In this document: piece by piece, positions 42,763 to 51,160 of the stretch
How the letters are laid out: every line of letters starts with the position of its first letter
Numbering within the stretch: position 1 is the first letter of the stretch
From: Paraburkholderia sediminicola
Lineage (GTDB): Bacteria; Pseudomonadota; Gammaproteobacteria; Burkholderiales; Burkholderiaceae
Reading direction: 5' to 3'
Length of the DNA: 64,000 nucleotides
Assembly: GCF_902859805.1 (NCBI RefSeq)
Contig: NZ_CADIKC010000001.1
Span: 682,001-746,000, forward strand
Translations under genes and position numbers: made by a program
Notes under the pieces: generated by a model
Databases searched by the model: none
What the model was told of the DNA's origin: nothing
Seen by the model: only the letters and a program-made list of their open reading frames with translations

Positions 42763-44547
42763 TTATCGCCCGATTGCGTATGCCTGCATTTGACGCGGTG
42801 TTGCTGCGCCACGCATCAAACCGTTTCTGATCCCGACCGCGCAGACGCGTCCCAGCGACCAGGGCTCGGCCACGGTCAGGTCATGTCCACGCGCACGCAA
42901 TGCGGCAAGCGTGTGTTCCGGAAAATTGGACTCGGCGGACATCTTGCCCAGTTGCATCGAACGCGGATAAAACGAGCCGGGGAAATGCGCCGTCTGGAAC
43001 GAGGGCGAATCCACCGCAGCCTGAAAGTTCATGCCGGCATGCACGTGCCGGAGAAACAGCTGGATCGACCACTGATCCTGCTGGTCACCACCCGGCGTGC
43101 CGAACGCCGCATAGGGCCTGCCCTCGCGGGTAACGAGCGTGGGCGAGAGCGTCGTGCGAGGGCGGCGCCCCGGGCCGAGCGAGGACGGCAGATCCTCTTC
43201 CATCCAGAACATCTGCGCGCGCGTGGTCACGTTAAAGCCAAGACCGGGCACGGCCGGCGAGGCCTGCAGCCAGCCACCCGACGGAGTTGCCGAAACCATA
43301 TTGCCCCAACGATCGACCACGTCGAGATGAACCGTATCGCCGCGCAATTCAGGCAGCGGCGCAAAGGTCGGTTCGCCCTGGCCGAAGCCGCCGGACTGTT
43401 GCTTTCCCGCGTTGGCCATGATCAGCGCGGCACGCTGTTCACTGTCGCCCAACGTGCCGGGGCGGAATTCGAACGACGCATGGCCGGGATCGATCAGCCG
43501 GCGGCGTTCGTCGTTGTAGGCGTCACTCAGAAGCACATCCATAGGCACATGCGCAAACGCGGGATCACCGTAAAACACCTCGCGATCGGCGAACGCGAGC
43601 TTTGAGCATTCGATTATCGTGTGTACGAAATCGGGGCCCATTGGGTCCATCGCACTGAGATCGAAACCCTTAAGGAGCGCGAGTTGCTGCAGGAACATCG
43701 GCCCCTGACCCCAGGGACCGGTCTTGTGAACGCGGAAGCCTTCGTAGTCGTAGGAAACCGGGTCTTCATACGACGGCTCCCAGCGCGCGAGATCATCCGC
43801 GTTGAGCAGACCGTAGTTGCGCTGACCCGACGTATCGAGAACGGCAGTTGACCGGAAGTACTTATCAATCGCTTCGGCCACGAATCCGCGATAGAAAACC
43901 TTGCGGGCAACTTCGCACTGCTCCGCACGATCACCGCGGGTATTCGCCTCCGTGAGAATGCGCCTGTACGACTGCGCAATCGCCGGATTGGCGAACAGCT
44001 GGTTCGGCATCGGCGCGTCGCCGTTGCGCAGCCATTGCTCCGCCGAAGTGGGCCATTCAGCCTTGAAGAAATCCTTGATTGCGAGGATCGACGACGTCAT
44101 GCGCGGGAGTACCGGATAGCCGTTCTCCGCATAACCGATCGCGTAGCTCAGGACGTCTTCGAGCGGCAGTTGGCCATAGTCACGCAGCATGGCCATCCAG
44201 GCGCCAAATGCGCCAGGTACTACAGCAGGCAGCAAGCCCGTACCGGGAACGACTTCGAGACCCAGCTCACGCATGCGCGCTATCGTCATTCCCGCCGGCG
44301 TCACGCCCTGCCCGCACAGAACGCGAACGCGTTCTTCGCGCGCGCTGTAGAACACAACCGGCAACTCGCCGCCGGGACCATTCAAATGCGGCTCAACGAT
44401 CTGCAGGACAAAGCCGGCAGCGGCTGCCGCATCGAACGCATTTCCCCCTTTCTCCAGAACGGCCATCGCCGACGCGCTCGCCAGCCAATGCGTGGAGGCC
44501 ACCATGCCGAATGTGCCAATCAGCTCCGGGCGGGTTGTAAACGACAT
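42763..44547 (-). CDS. gamma-glutamyltransferase family protein
   Basis: This is a 594-aa Ntn-hydrolase precursor. GNAFDAAAAAGFVLQIVEPHLNGPGGELP at the N-terminus and KLAFADREVFYGDP before the cleavage site are GGT family marks. The processing and nucleophile Thr is Thr405 in GDTVHLDVVD, followed by GNMVSATPSGGW. Autocleavage would give large and small subunits. It lacks a signal peptide, so it should be cytoplasmic, unlike the periplasmic E. coli enzyme. Start ATG 44547 follows AAAGGAG. Members transfer or hydrolyse gamma-glutamyl groups, or acylate other amides such as cephalosporins. Divergent GntR and matching operators suggest substrate-induced expression. Confidence 0.93.
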   Translation of the reverse strand: MSFTTRPELIGTFGMVASTHWLASASAMAVLEKGGNAFDAAAAAGFVLQIVEPHLNGPGGELPVVFYSAREERVRVLCGQGVTPAGMTIARMRELGLEVVPGTGLLPAVVPGAFGAWMAMLRDYGQLPLEDVLSYAIGYAENGYPVLPRMTSSILAIKDFFKAEWPTSAEQWLRNGDAPMPNQLFANPAIAQSYRRILTEANTRGDRAEQCEVARKVFYRGFVAEAIDKYFRSTAVLDTSGQRNYGLLNADDLARWEPSYEDPVSYDYEGFRVHKTGPWGQGPMFLQQLALLKGFDLSAMDPMGPDFVHTIIECSKLAFADREVFYGDPAFAHVPMDVLLSDAYNDERRRLIDPGHASFEFRPGTLGDSEQRAALIMANAGKQQSGGFGQGEPTFAPLPELRGDTVHLDVVDRWGNMVSATPSGGWLQASPAVPGLGFNVTTRAQMFWMEEDLPSSLGPGRRPRTTLSPTLVTREGRPYAAFGTPGGDQQDQWSIQLFLRHVHAGMNFQAAVDSPSFQTAHFPGSFYPRSMQLGKMSAESNFPEHTLAALRARGHDLTVAEPWSLGRVCAVGIRNGLMRGAATPRQMQAYAIGR

Positions 44548-44599
44548 GCGCGACTCCTTTTGCGATGACCAGCGATTGGTTTTTTGCGAATCTTTTTTC

Positions 44600-44619
44600 G
44601 AACCAATCAGTATTGGTAC
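44600..44619. promoter_or_regulatory. GntR operator site 1 (GAACCAAT-N4-ATTGGTAC)
   Basis: This 20-bp dyad has one mismatch in its arms. It lies 53 bases upstream of the transferase start codon, where it would cover or adjoin that promoter. Its sequence matches the perfect site at 44753. Additional ATTGGTT half-sites lie at about 44574-44580. Confidence 0.75.
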
Positions 44620-44752
44620 AAATCCTATAAGCCAAGAGATTACGGCGAACATTGCCCGGTTGCACCAAGCGTTAACCCGAAATCATACATAAAATAGCAG
44701 ATCAAAATAAACGGCGGATCTCACCCCGGTTGGTTCGACTATGGTAAATTCA

Positions 44753-44772
44753 GAACCAATAAATATTGGTTC
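44753..44772. promoter_or_regulatory. GntR operator site 2 (perfect GAACCAAT-N4-ATTGGTTC)
   Basis: This is a perfect 8-bp dyad with a 4-base AT spacer, ending 12 bases before the GntR start codon. Binding here would block GntR's own ribosome access and transcription, so it is an autoregulatory operator. A TTGGTTC half-site lies at 44730-44736. Having the same sequence twice in a divergent promoter is strong evidence of one regulator. Confidence 0.82.
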
Positions 44773-44784
44773 AGGCAAAAGGCA

Positions 44785-45462
44785 ATGGAAAATTCGATAC
44801 TGGACAGGCTGCTGGACTATATTGCCGAGCATCAACTCAAGGATGGCGACGCACTGCCTCCTGAAAGAAAGCTCGCCGACGACCTCAATGTCAGCCGGAG
44901 AGAACTGCGTTCGTCGCTTGCTTCGCTGGAGGCATCAGGACGTGTATGGCGCGGCGTCGGTCGCGGCACCTATCTGGGTGCGAGACCATTGAAGTTCGCC
45001 CCGACGCTGCGCGGACTTCGGGCGGGCGCGAGTCCAGCAGACATCGCGGAAATGCGCCTGTTGTTCGAGCCGGCGCTCGCGCAGCTAGCCGCGACAAAAG
45101 CCAGTCGGGATGATTTGCTGGAACTTGAAAAATGCGCGCGGAAGAACGCCGCGGCAAAAAATGATGAAGAGTGGCAACAATGGGATCATCGATTCCATTT
45201 GCTGATCGGACAGGCCACCCGCAATCCCGCGCTCATCTCCTTGATGGAAGTGATCAACGGGATGCGCGTCAAACCCGACGTACGCGAGAAAACGTCAGCA
45301 CAGGAAACACGCAGCTATTTCGCCGCGCAGCATCAGGAGATAGTCAGCGCCATGAAGGCGCGTGATGGCGAAGCCGCGGCTCGGTGTATGCGCGAGCACC
45401 TGCTGAGCGTTCAGTGGCGCGCGTCCGCCAAAAGCGACGAAGCGGCCCTGCGCCAGGAGTGA
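44785..45462 (+). CDS. GntR family regulator, FadR/FCD subfamily
   Basis: This is a 225-aa transcription factor. The N-terminal winged HTH (about 1-65; LPPERKLADDLNVSRRELRSSLASLEASGRV) is typical GntR. The C-terminal FCD domain is helical (about 80-215; EMRLLFEPALAQLAA and WDHRFHLLIGQATRN, with Asp/His metal-ligand candidates). It starts with ATG at 44785, with AAAAGG directly upstream. It is divergent from the transferase operon, with two GAACCAAT-N4-ATTGGTTC-type sites between the starts. It probably represses the operon and itself until a metabolite binds the FCD domain. Confidence 0.94.
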   Translation: MENSILDRLLDYIAEHQLKDGDALPPERKLADDLNVSRRELRSSLASLEASGRVWRGVGRGTYLGARPLKFAPTLRGLRAGASPADIAEMRLLFEPALAQLAATKASRDDLLELEKCARKNAAAKNDEEWQQWDHRFHLLIGQATRNPALISLMEVINGMRVKPDVREKTSAQETRSYFAAQHQEIVSAMKARDGEAAARCMREHLLSVQWRASAKSDEAALRQE

Positions 45463-45484
45463 GGGGCAGGCGCACCATGCACGT

Positions 45485-45511
45485 CCTGCAGGTCTTGCAG
45501 ATCCTGCAGGT
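45485..45511. repeat. 9-bp near-tandem repeat between convergent genes
   Basis: CCTGCAGGT occurs at 45485-45493 and 45503-45511, with the related CTTGCAGAT between them, so a 9-base period runs through 27 bases. It lies in the 69-base gap between the GntR stop and the GGDEF-EAL gene stop. No role can be proposed. Confidence 0.6.
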
Positions 45512-45531
45512 CTGTCATCGATACCGATTGA

Positions 45532-48330
45532 TCAGCTTACCGTACCCGAATCGACGTTTCTCTCGTCACTTCCCGTCGACCGAACGTCCCTCCGGCTCCG
45601 GGAGCTGAACAGGTTCACAAACTGCTCAAAACCCTGAATCGGCAGCGGCTTGCAAAAGAGGAACCCTTGATAGGCATGGCATCCTGCTACTGCCAGAAAA
45701 TCTCGTTGCGCTTCAGTTTCGACGCCCTCGGCGATGACACCCAGGTTAAAACTTCGGGCAAGCGCAACGATCGTTCTCGCGATGTCCGCGTCGTTGGAGT
45801 CGACCAGAATGTCGCGCACGAACGAGCGGTCGATCTTTAACTGGTCCAACGGCAATCGTTTCAGGTACGACAGCGAAGAATAGCCCGTCCCGAAGTCATC
45901 CAGCGAGAAAGTCACGCCTCGCGCGCGAAGGGCGGTCATTTTTTCAATTATGTCCTGCACGTTCTCAACGAGAACACTCTCGGTCAACTCGAGCTTCAAT
46001 CGGTCCGCTCTCGCCCCAGTCCGGTTGATGACTTCGAGCACACTGTCTACGAAGTCCGGCTCGCGAAATTGCCGGGCGCTGACGTTCACGGCCATAGACA
46101 GATGCGCCATCGATGGCCGCGTCGCCCATACGGCCAGCTGGGTGCATGCGGAGGCCAATACCGTTCGGCCCATCTCGAGAATCAGCCCGGACTCCTCAGC
46201 GAGCGGGATAAACTCGCCCGGCGGAATCAGGCCCCGCTCAGGATGCTCCCAGCGCACCAGCGCTTCCGCACCGGTTATGTGATTGCCGTCAACGACCTGC
46301 GCCTGATAGTGAAGAACAAACCGGTTCTCCTCGATCGCGTTGCGCAGCCCCACTTCCAGCTCGGCTCGCTTCAGCACCGCCGTCTGCATCGCAGGGTCGA
46401 AGAAGCACATGGCATTGCGGCCGCGCTCCTTCGATTTATACATGGCGAGATCGGCCTGCTTGAAAAGCTCGTCGGTAGACGTCTGCTCTCCATTGAATAC
46501 GGTGACCCCTATGCTGGCGGTGCTTCGAAACTGCACACCGTTGAGTTCGTAGGCGCACCCCAGCACGGCGAGAATTTTTTCCCCCACCGCCACGGTTTCC
46601 ATGGTCGCATCAGCCAGGTCCAGACTCAGATTGCCCAGCACGACAACGAACTCGTCACCTCCGACCCGGGCAACCGTGTCTCCCTCATTGACGCTACTCG
46701 ACAGGCGATACGCGACCTGTCGAAGAAGCAGATCGCCCTTGTCGTGCCCAAGCGTATCGTTCAGCGTTTTGAAGTGGTCAAGATCGATGAACATGAGGGC
46801 GGCGCAGACCTTGTTCTGCCGGCTGGCGACCATCGACTGCCTCAGCCGGTCCAGAAGAAGCGCGCGATTGGGCAGGCGCGTCAGCGTGTCATAGAAGGCA
46901 AGTTCCCGGATCCTCTCCTCCGACTTCTTGCGCTCGGTGATATCGCGGCCGCTGGTCCGAAAACCGATGAAGTCGCCCCTCTGATTGCTGATCGGCACCC
47001 AGGAGACCGACAGCCAGAGGAGCGATCCATCCTTGCGCACGCAACGAAACTCGAGATCGTCGCCGCGAGAACCCTGAAGCCCCTTTTTAAATTCCGGCGC
47101 AACGCGCGGCATGTCTTCCGGGTGGATGAGCGTGCGGGCGAAATCAGGCATTGCCATACATTCGGTAACCGTATAGCCCGTGTAGTACTCAACCGAGGGA
47201 TTGATCCAGCGAGGTTGGCCGTCCGGTCCCCACCAGATTTCCAGGTTCACCGTACAGTCGGCAATGGCGCGAAACTTCTCTTCGTTCTCGCGCAACTCCC
47301 GCGTCATCGCCGAAGCGAGACGCATGGCACGCTCCCGCCCTGTCACCATGAGCCAGGTCAGAAGCGCCAGCAGGAGGCTCAAGCCCGTGCCGGTTCCTGC
47401 GATCAACGCCTCCGCGTTGCGCCCCATCCGGGATCGAAACTCGTCGGAGGCGCTCATCGAGAGCATCCAGTCGTGTCCGTCCACAACCAGATATTCGTTT
47501 GCGGAGATAAGCGCGGGCGCATGCCGGTTGTTTGCATCTGACGTGCGATGCAACAGCGCTGCCTCCAACGGCTCCACGCCATCGTAAATGGCTAGCGAAA
47601 TACCGGGGGGCTGTTCGCCGTAGAGACTGGCCATCACATCGTGCATCCGGAACGATGCATAGACCCAACCGACAATGTTCTCCCGACGCTGCGCAACGTT
47701 GTCCTGCGGTTTGCCGGCAGCGTAGATGGGCAGATACAGGATGAAGCCCGGCCTGGGATCCGCATCCATGTCGACCGAAAGGCGCACCTTTCCCGAGAGC
47801 ACCGCGAGGCCGGAGTCGCGGGCTTTCTCCAACGCCGAGCGCCGCACCGGTTCGTTCCAGGCGTCAAAGCCAGGCGAGCTGCGTGCAAGGCCAACAAAGG
47901 GCTCGCGCTGAACGATCGGGGCATAGTCGTCGCGCAGCCCGTCGGGATGAATCGTGTAGCCTGGAACGCCGCTCTCGCGCATGTCCGCTATATGGGCCGC
48001 TTTGCGCGCCTCGGGCACCCATTCGACCACACCCACGGCGTGGACCCCGGAAAAGTTCGCGTCAAGATTGAGCGCGCTCACGTAGCGCCGGAACCTGCCG
48101 CGATCGAACTCTCCGTTCGCGGCAAACATGCTCTGCACGCCTCGCAGCATCAGCTCGTACGTCGCCATCCGCTGTTCGATGCGGCCTACCGCATCGCTCA
48201 GGGTGTAATCGAATTGCGTCTGAAATTCCTTGCGCGTCGCCTGACGTTCGTGATCCCACACTACCCAGGTCACACCAAGCGACGCGGTTAACACCAGCAA
48301 CGGCAGCAGGACGGAGCGCAGCCGGATCAC
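45532..48330 (-). CDS. CHASE-PAS-GGDEF-EAL protein (c-di-GMP turnover)
   Basis: This is a 932-aa inner-membrane protein. TM1 is at about 8-25, a periplasmic CHASE-type sensor spans about 26-305 and TM2 lies at about 308-330. A PAS/PAC domain follows (about 345-470), then GGDEF (about 475-645) and EAL (about 655-915). The cyclase motif GGDEF at 557-561 is intact; the I-site position reads NEGD (548-551), so the inhibitory site is absent. The EAL motif is intact at 689-691, with ELTES, DDFGTGYSS and EGVET present, so phosphodiesterase activity is likely. Start is GTG 48330, overlapping the binding-protein stop by 4 bases. The protein may switch between making and degrading c-di-GMP in response to the periplasmic signal. 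Confidence 0.94.
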   Translation of the reverse strand: MIRLRSVLLPLLVLTASLGVTWVVWDHERQATRKEFQTQFDYTLSDAVGRIEQRMATYELMLRGVQSMFAANGEFDRGRFRRYVSALNLDANFSGVHAVGVVEWVPEARKAAHIADMRESGVPGYTIHPDGLRDDYAPIVQREPFVGLARSSPGFDAWNEPVRRSALEKARDSGLAVLSGKVRLSVDMDADPRPGFILYLPIYAAGKPQDNVAQRRENIVGWVYASFRMHDVMASLYGEQPPGISLAIYDGVEPLEAALLHRTSDANNRHAPALISANEYLVVDGHDWMLSMSASDEFRSRMGRNAEALIAGTGTGLSLLLALLTWLMVTGRERAMRLASAMTRELRENEEKFRAIADCTVNLEIWWGPDGQPRWINPSVEYYTGYTVTECMAMPDFARTLIHPEDMPRVAPEFKKGLQGSRGDDLEFRCVRKDGSLLWLSVSWVPISNQRGDFIGFRTSGRDITERKKSEERIRELAFYDTLTRLPNRALLLDRLRQSMVASRQNKVCAALMFIDLDHFKTLNDTLGHDKGDLLLRQVAYRLSSSVNEGDTVARVGGDEFVVVLGNLSLDLADATMETVAVGEKILAVLGCAYELNGVQFRSTASIGVTVFNGEQTSTDELFKQADLAMYKSKERGRNAMCFFDPAMQTAVLKRAELEVGLRNAIEENRFVLHYQAQVVDGNHITGAEALVRWEHPERGLIPPGEFIPLAEESGLILEMGRTVLASACTQLAVWATRPSMAHLSMAVNVSARQFREPDFVDSVLEVINRTGARADRLKLELTESVLVENVQDIIEKMTALRARGVTFSLDDFGTGYSSLSYLKRLPLDQLKIDRSFVRDILVDSNDADIARTIVALARSFNLGVIAEGVETEAQRDFLAVAGCHAYQGFLFCKPLPIQGFEQFVNLFSSRSRRDVRSTGSDERNVDSGTVS

Positions 48331-49121
48331 GGTGACGCCTTGAAGTTGACCATGGCATCGGCCAGTTCCGGCTTGAAGTACTTTTCGAAGATCCGGCGCA
48401 CCGTTCCGTCAGCACGCATTTCGTCGACCAGCGCCCGCCACTTCTCACGCTCGGCGGCCGGGAGCGCTTTCTTCGACATGATCAGACCGTGCGGCACCGA
48501 AGGATCGTTAAACTCGACGATCGTCGTCACGTCGCGGATCTTTTTCTCATCCAGCGCGGGGTAATCGAAGGGCTCGATAATCATGCCCTGAATCTGTCGA
48601 AGAATAAGCGCCTGATAGAGCGGTTCGAGCCCGCCAGCCAGGCTTACCCGGTTTTCCGACGTCAGTCTGTCGACCAGTTCGTTGGCCGAAGCGCTGTAGC
48701 GGAAACTGCGGATCACGCCGAGCTGCGCGCGTTTATTGTTTTCGAAGTCCGCGACGTTCTGGATGCCGGCATCCTTGCGCACGAGCAGATAGTATTTATT
48801 GCTGAAGTACCACGCGAACGAAGCATACTGATTGCGTTCGTCATTCGCGATTCCAGAAAGACTGAAGTCGAGCGCGCCTGACTCGATCAGTTTCCAGATC
48901 CGCGCGCGTGACATCAGACTGACCTTGATCTGGCAACCGCTACGCCGGATCAACTCGTCGGCGAAATCCTTGTCGATACCGCTATCGGTATCGAGCGAAT
49001 AGAGCAGCCCGTGGTCGTGCAATCCCAGCGTAAACGGCCGGGAACAATCCGGTCCGCCTGCGAACGCATTGCTGACAAAGCACACCGCAAACAGCACCCC
49101 GGCAAGCCAGTTTCGAATCAC
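48327..49121 (-). CDS. orphan periplasmic solute-binding protein coupled to GGDEF-EAL
   Basis: This 264-aa exported protein has a signal peptide (about 1-21, ending SNAFA) and the two-lobed amino-acid-type binding fold (SBP_bac_3). Family marks are GIDKDFADELIRRSGCQIKV in lobe 1, and VRKDAGIQNVADFENNKRAQLGVIRSF and EKYFKPELADAM in lobe 2 and at the C-terminus. GTG 49121 follows GGAGG. No ABC genes are adjacent; the stop overlaps the CHASE-GGDEF-EAL gene start by 4 bases (GTGA). It is therefore likely to present a small ligand to that protein's periplasmic domain. The ligand is not known. Confidence 0.88.
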   Translation of the reverse strand: MIRNWLAGVLFAVCFVSNAFAGGPDCSRPFTLGLHDHGLLYSLDTDSGIDKDFADELIRRSGCQIKVSLMSRARIWKLIESGALDFSLSGIANDERNQYASFAWYFSNKYYLLVRKDAGIQNVADFENNKRAQLGVIRSFRYSASANELVDRLTSENRVSLAGGLEPLYQALILRQIQGMIIEPFDYPALDEKKIRDVTTIVEFNDPSVPHGLIMSKKALPAAEREKWRALVDEMRADGTVRRIFEKYFKPELADAMVNFKASP

Positions 49122-49502
49122 AACGCCTCCATAGCGGAACGACGCCCAGTTAAATTCTTATCGGTGATCACAATCTGACGGCCTGTTCAGTCAGGCTTTC
49201 TTTAAATATCTGACTTTTATCACACATTCCGGGAAGTTTTCCCGCCTCAACGCGTCGCCAATGTGCTGCGAGCCTGCAAGATTTTCTTCAGCAAAGCTTC
49301 CGTAGGCATTGTCGACACTATGTGGTCGTTTTTGAAGGCTGCTCCTGCCGATTTCTTGCCGTCTCGAATAGTTTCTCTTAAGGGAAAACCCGTATAATCG
49401 CCGGTCGAGAGGTCAGACAACTATAGGACACAATAGTGGTCGAGACCCTGGCCGCGCCCTGCCGCGCAGCGCCTACCTGACAAGCCCTTCTTTCCCAGCC
49501 CC
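49122..49502. promoter_or_regulatory. 381-base divergent region with promoter and operator-like dyad
   Basis: A consensus -10 box, TATAAT, lies at 49393-49398, pointing to the efflux pump gene. The -35 region is weak, which would suit activator control or a repressed basal promoter. Downstream of it, GACAACTAT (49416-49424) and ATAGTGGTC (49433-49441) form a 9-bp inverted repeat with one mismatch and an 8-base spacer. GGTCGAGA occurs twice, at 49403-49410 and 49438-49445. No gene is visible in the rest of the interval. Confidence 0.5.
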
Positions 49503-51059
49503 GTGAATCCGACTGCGACTGCCCTGCCTTTCCGAAACGCCCTGCTCGCGATGCTCGGCATCGGCCTCGTCAACATGCTGGTCGCGCTCGACCAGACGGT
49601 CGTCAGCACCGCATTGCCCTCGATTGTCGCCGAACTGCATGGCTTCGAGTACTACGCATGGATCGCCAGCGCGTACCTCCTGGCGTCGGTGGTGACGGTC
49701 CCCGTATTCGGCCGTCTCGGCGACTATTTCGGCCGCAAGCGTTTCGTGATCGCCGCGGTCATCACGTTCACCGTGGCGTCGGTGCTTTGCGGCGTGGCGA
49801 ACGACATGCTGTTCCTCGTCATCGCGCGCGGCCTGCAAGGTGTTGGCGGCGGGATGATGGTGGGCACGGCGTTCGCGTCGATCCCGGATCTTTTCCCCGA
49901 TCCGCGCGCACGGGTGCGCTGGCAAGTGGTGATGGCGGCCGCCTACGGAATCGGCACCGCGGCGGGTCCGTCGCTCGGTGGCTGGATGAGCGAGCACTGG
50001 GGCTGGCGCTCCACCTTCCTGATCAACCTGCCGGTCGGCGCCGCGGCGCTCTATTTCATCTGGGCGCATCTGCCCAATTTCCGGCGTCCGCACGAGGGCG
50101 AAGTCAAGATCGACTGGCTCGGCGCGGCGCTGGTCGCCGCCGTGCTGGGCGGTCTGCAGGCTTTAATCGAAGCCGTGCCGAAAGACGGCCTGACGCCCGG
50201 CAACCTGGCGCTGGCGGCTTTCGTGATCGTGGGCGCCATTGCGTTGCTGGTGTGCGAGAAACGCGCCACGCATCCGATCATTCCGCTCGACCTGTTCAAG
50301 GACGCGCAACTCGTCACGCTCTTCGTACTCGGCTTCCTGTCCGGCTTCGTGATGTTCTCGCTGATCTTCTTCGCGCCGCTGCTGTTGCAAGGCGGTTTCG
50401 GACTGTCGCCGCAACAGGCCGGCCTGCTCGCGACGCCGATCGCCGCCTGCATCGCGCTCGGCAGTCTGCTGAATACGCGCATCGTCATTCATCTGAAGAA
50501 GCCCACACGGATTCTGTCGATCGGTTTCGCGCTGCTGCTGTTCGCGTCGATTGCGTTGGCGTTTGCCAATCCGGAGACACCGCACGTGTGGATCGAATTG
50601 CCGATGGCGGCCGTCGGCATCGGCCTGGGTTTCATCCTGAACAATCTGAATGTGTTCGGCCAGGAGATCGCCGGTCGTGAACGCTTCGGCATCACGACGG
50701 CGCTGCTGCAGTCCACGCGGATGGTGGGTGGGATGCTCGGCACCAGCATCGTGGCAACCGTGGTGCAGCACCACTATCGCAACGTGGTCACGCGCACGAT
50801 GAGCGTGCTCGGCGAACCGGCCATATCGCAATGGCAGCCGCGTTTTGTCGATCTACGCATCCTGATCGATGAAGCGGTGCGCCAGAAACTGATTGCGGAT
50901 ATGAAGACGTCGGGGCTCAATACGCTGGCGTTGATCGACACGGCACGCGATGCAATGGTGCAGTCGATTCATATCGGTGTGTGGCTGACGGCAGTGGCGG
51001 CACTTGCGGCCGCACTGCTCGTGCAGCGCATCTCGCACGTTGTGTTTCGGCGGAGTTGA
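49503..51059 (+). CDS. DHA2-family drug:H+ antiporter (14 TM, EmrB-like)
   Basis: This is a 518-aa inner-membrane efflux pump with about 14 hydrophobic helices. VNMLVALDQTVVSTALPSI in helix 1 is the DHA2 hallmark (motif D1), GRLGDYFGRKRF is loop motif A, and RGLQGVGGGMMVGTAFA and AYGIGTAAGPSLGGW carry motifs B and C of antiporters. GTG 49503 is the likely start although the Shine-Dalgarno is poor. No membrane-fusion protein or outer-membrane channel gene is beside it, so it may act alone or share partners encoded elsewhere. Substrate unknown. A candidate operator lies in the leader. Confidence 0.92.
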   Translation: MNPTATALPFRNALLAMLGIGLVNMLVALDQTVVSTALPSIVAELHGFEYYAWIASAYLLASVVTVPVFGRLGDYFGRKRFVIAAVITFTVASVLCGVANDMLFLVIARGLQGVGGGMMVGTAFASIPDLFPDPRARVRWQVVMAAAYGIGTAAGPSLGGWMSEHWGWRSTFLINLPVGAAALYFIWAHLPNFRRPHEGEVKIDWLGAALVAAVLGGLQALIEAVPKDGLTPGNLALAAFVIVGAIALLVCEKRATHPIIPLDLFKDAQLVTLFVLGFLSGFVMFSLIFFAPLLLQGGFGLSPQQAGLLATPIAACIALGSLLNTRIVIHLKKPTRILSIGFALLLFASIALAFANPETPHVWIELPMAAVGIGLGFILNNLNVFGQEIAGRERFGITTALLQSTRMVGGMLGTSIVATVVQHHYRNVVTRTMSVLGEPAISQWQPRFVDLRILIDEAVRQKLIADMKTSGLNTLALIDTARDAMVQSIHIGVWLTAVAALAAALLVQRISHVVFRRS

Positions 51060-51088
51060 GGACGGCGAAAGCGCCGCCTCTACCTGCG

Positions 51089-51160
51089 CTGCTTATTGCA
51101 CCGCTTATTGTGCTGCTCATTGCGCCGCTTATTGCACCGCTTATTGCCCAACCTATTGCA
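51089..51160. repeat. six-copy 12-bp tandem repeat
   Basis: CCGCTTATTGCA-like units occupy 51089-51100, 51101-51112, 51113-51124, 51125-51136, 51137-51148 and 51149-51160. The middle copies are nearly identical and the last is the most diverged. The array fills the gap between the efflux pump and kdgD and includes the kdgD stop codon (minus strand, starting 51153). Confidence 0.85.

Noticed and set aside
46069-47541. A 490-codon plus-strand open frame opposite the GGDEF-EAL gene
   Set aside because: The real minus-strand product has complete GGDEF and EAL motifs; the antisense frame shows no protein-like features.
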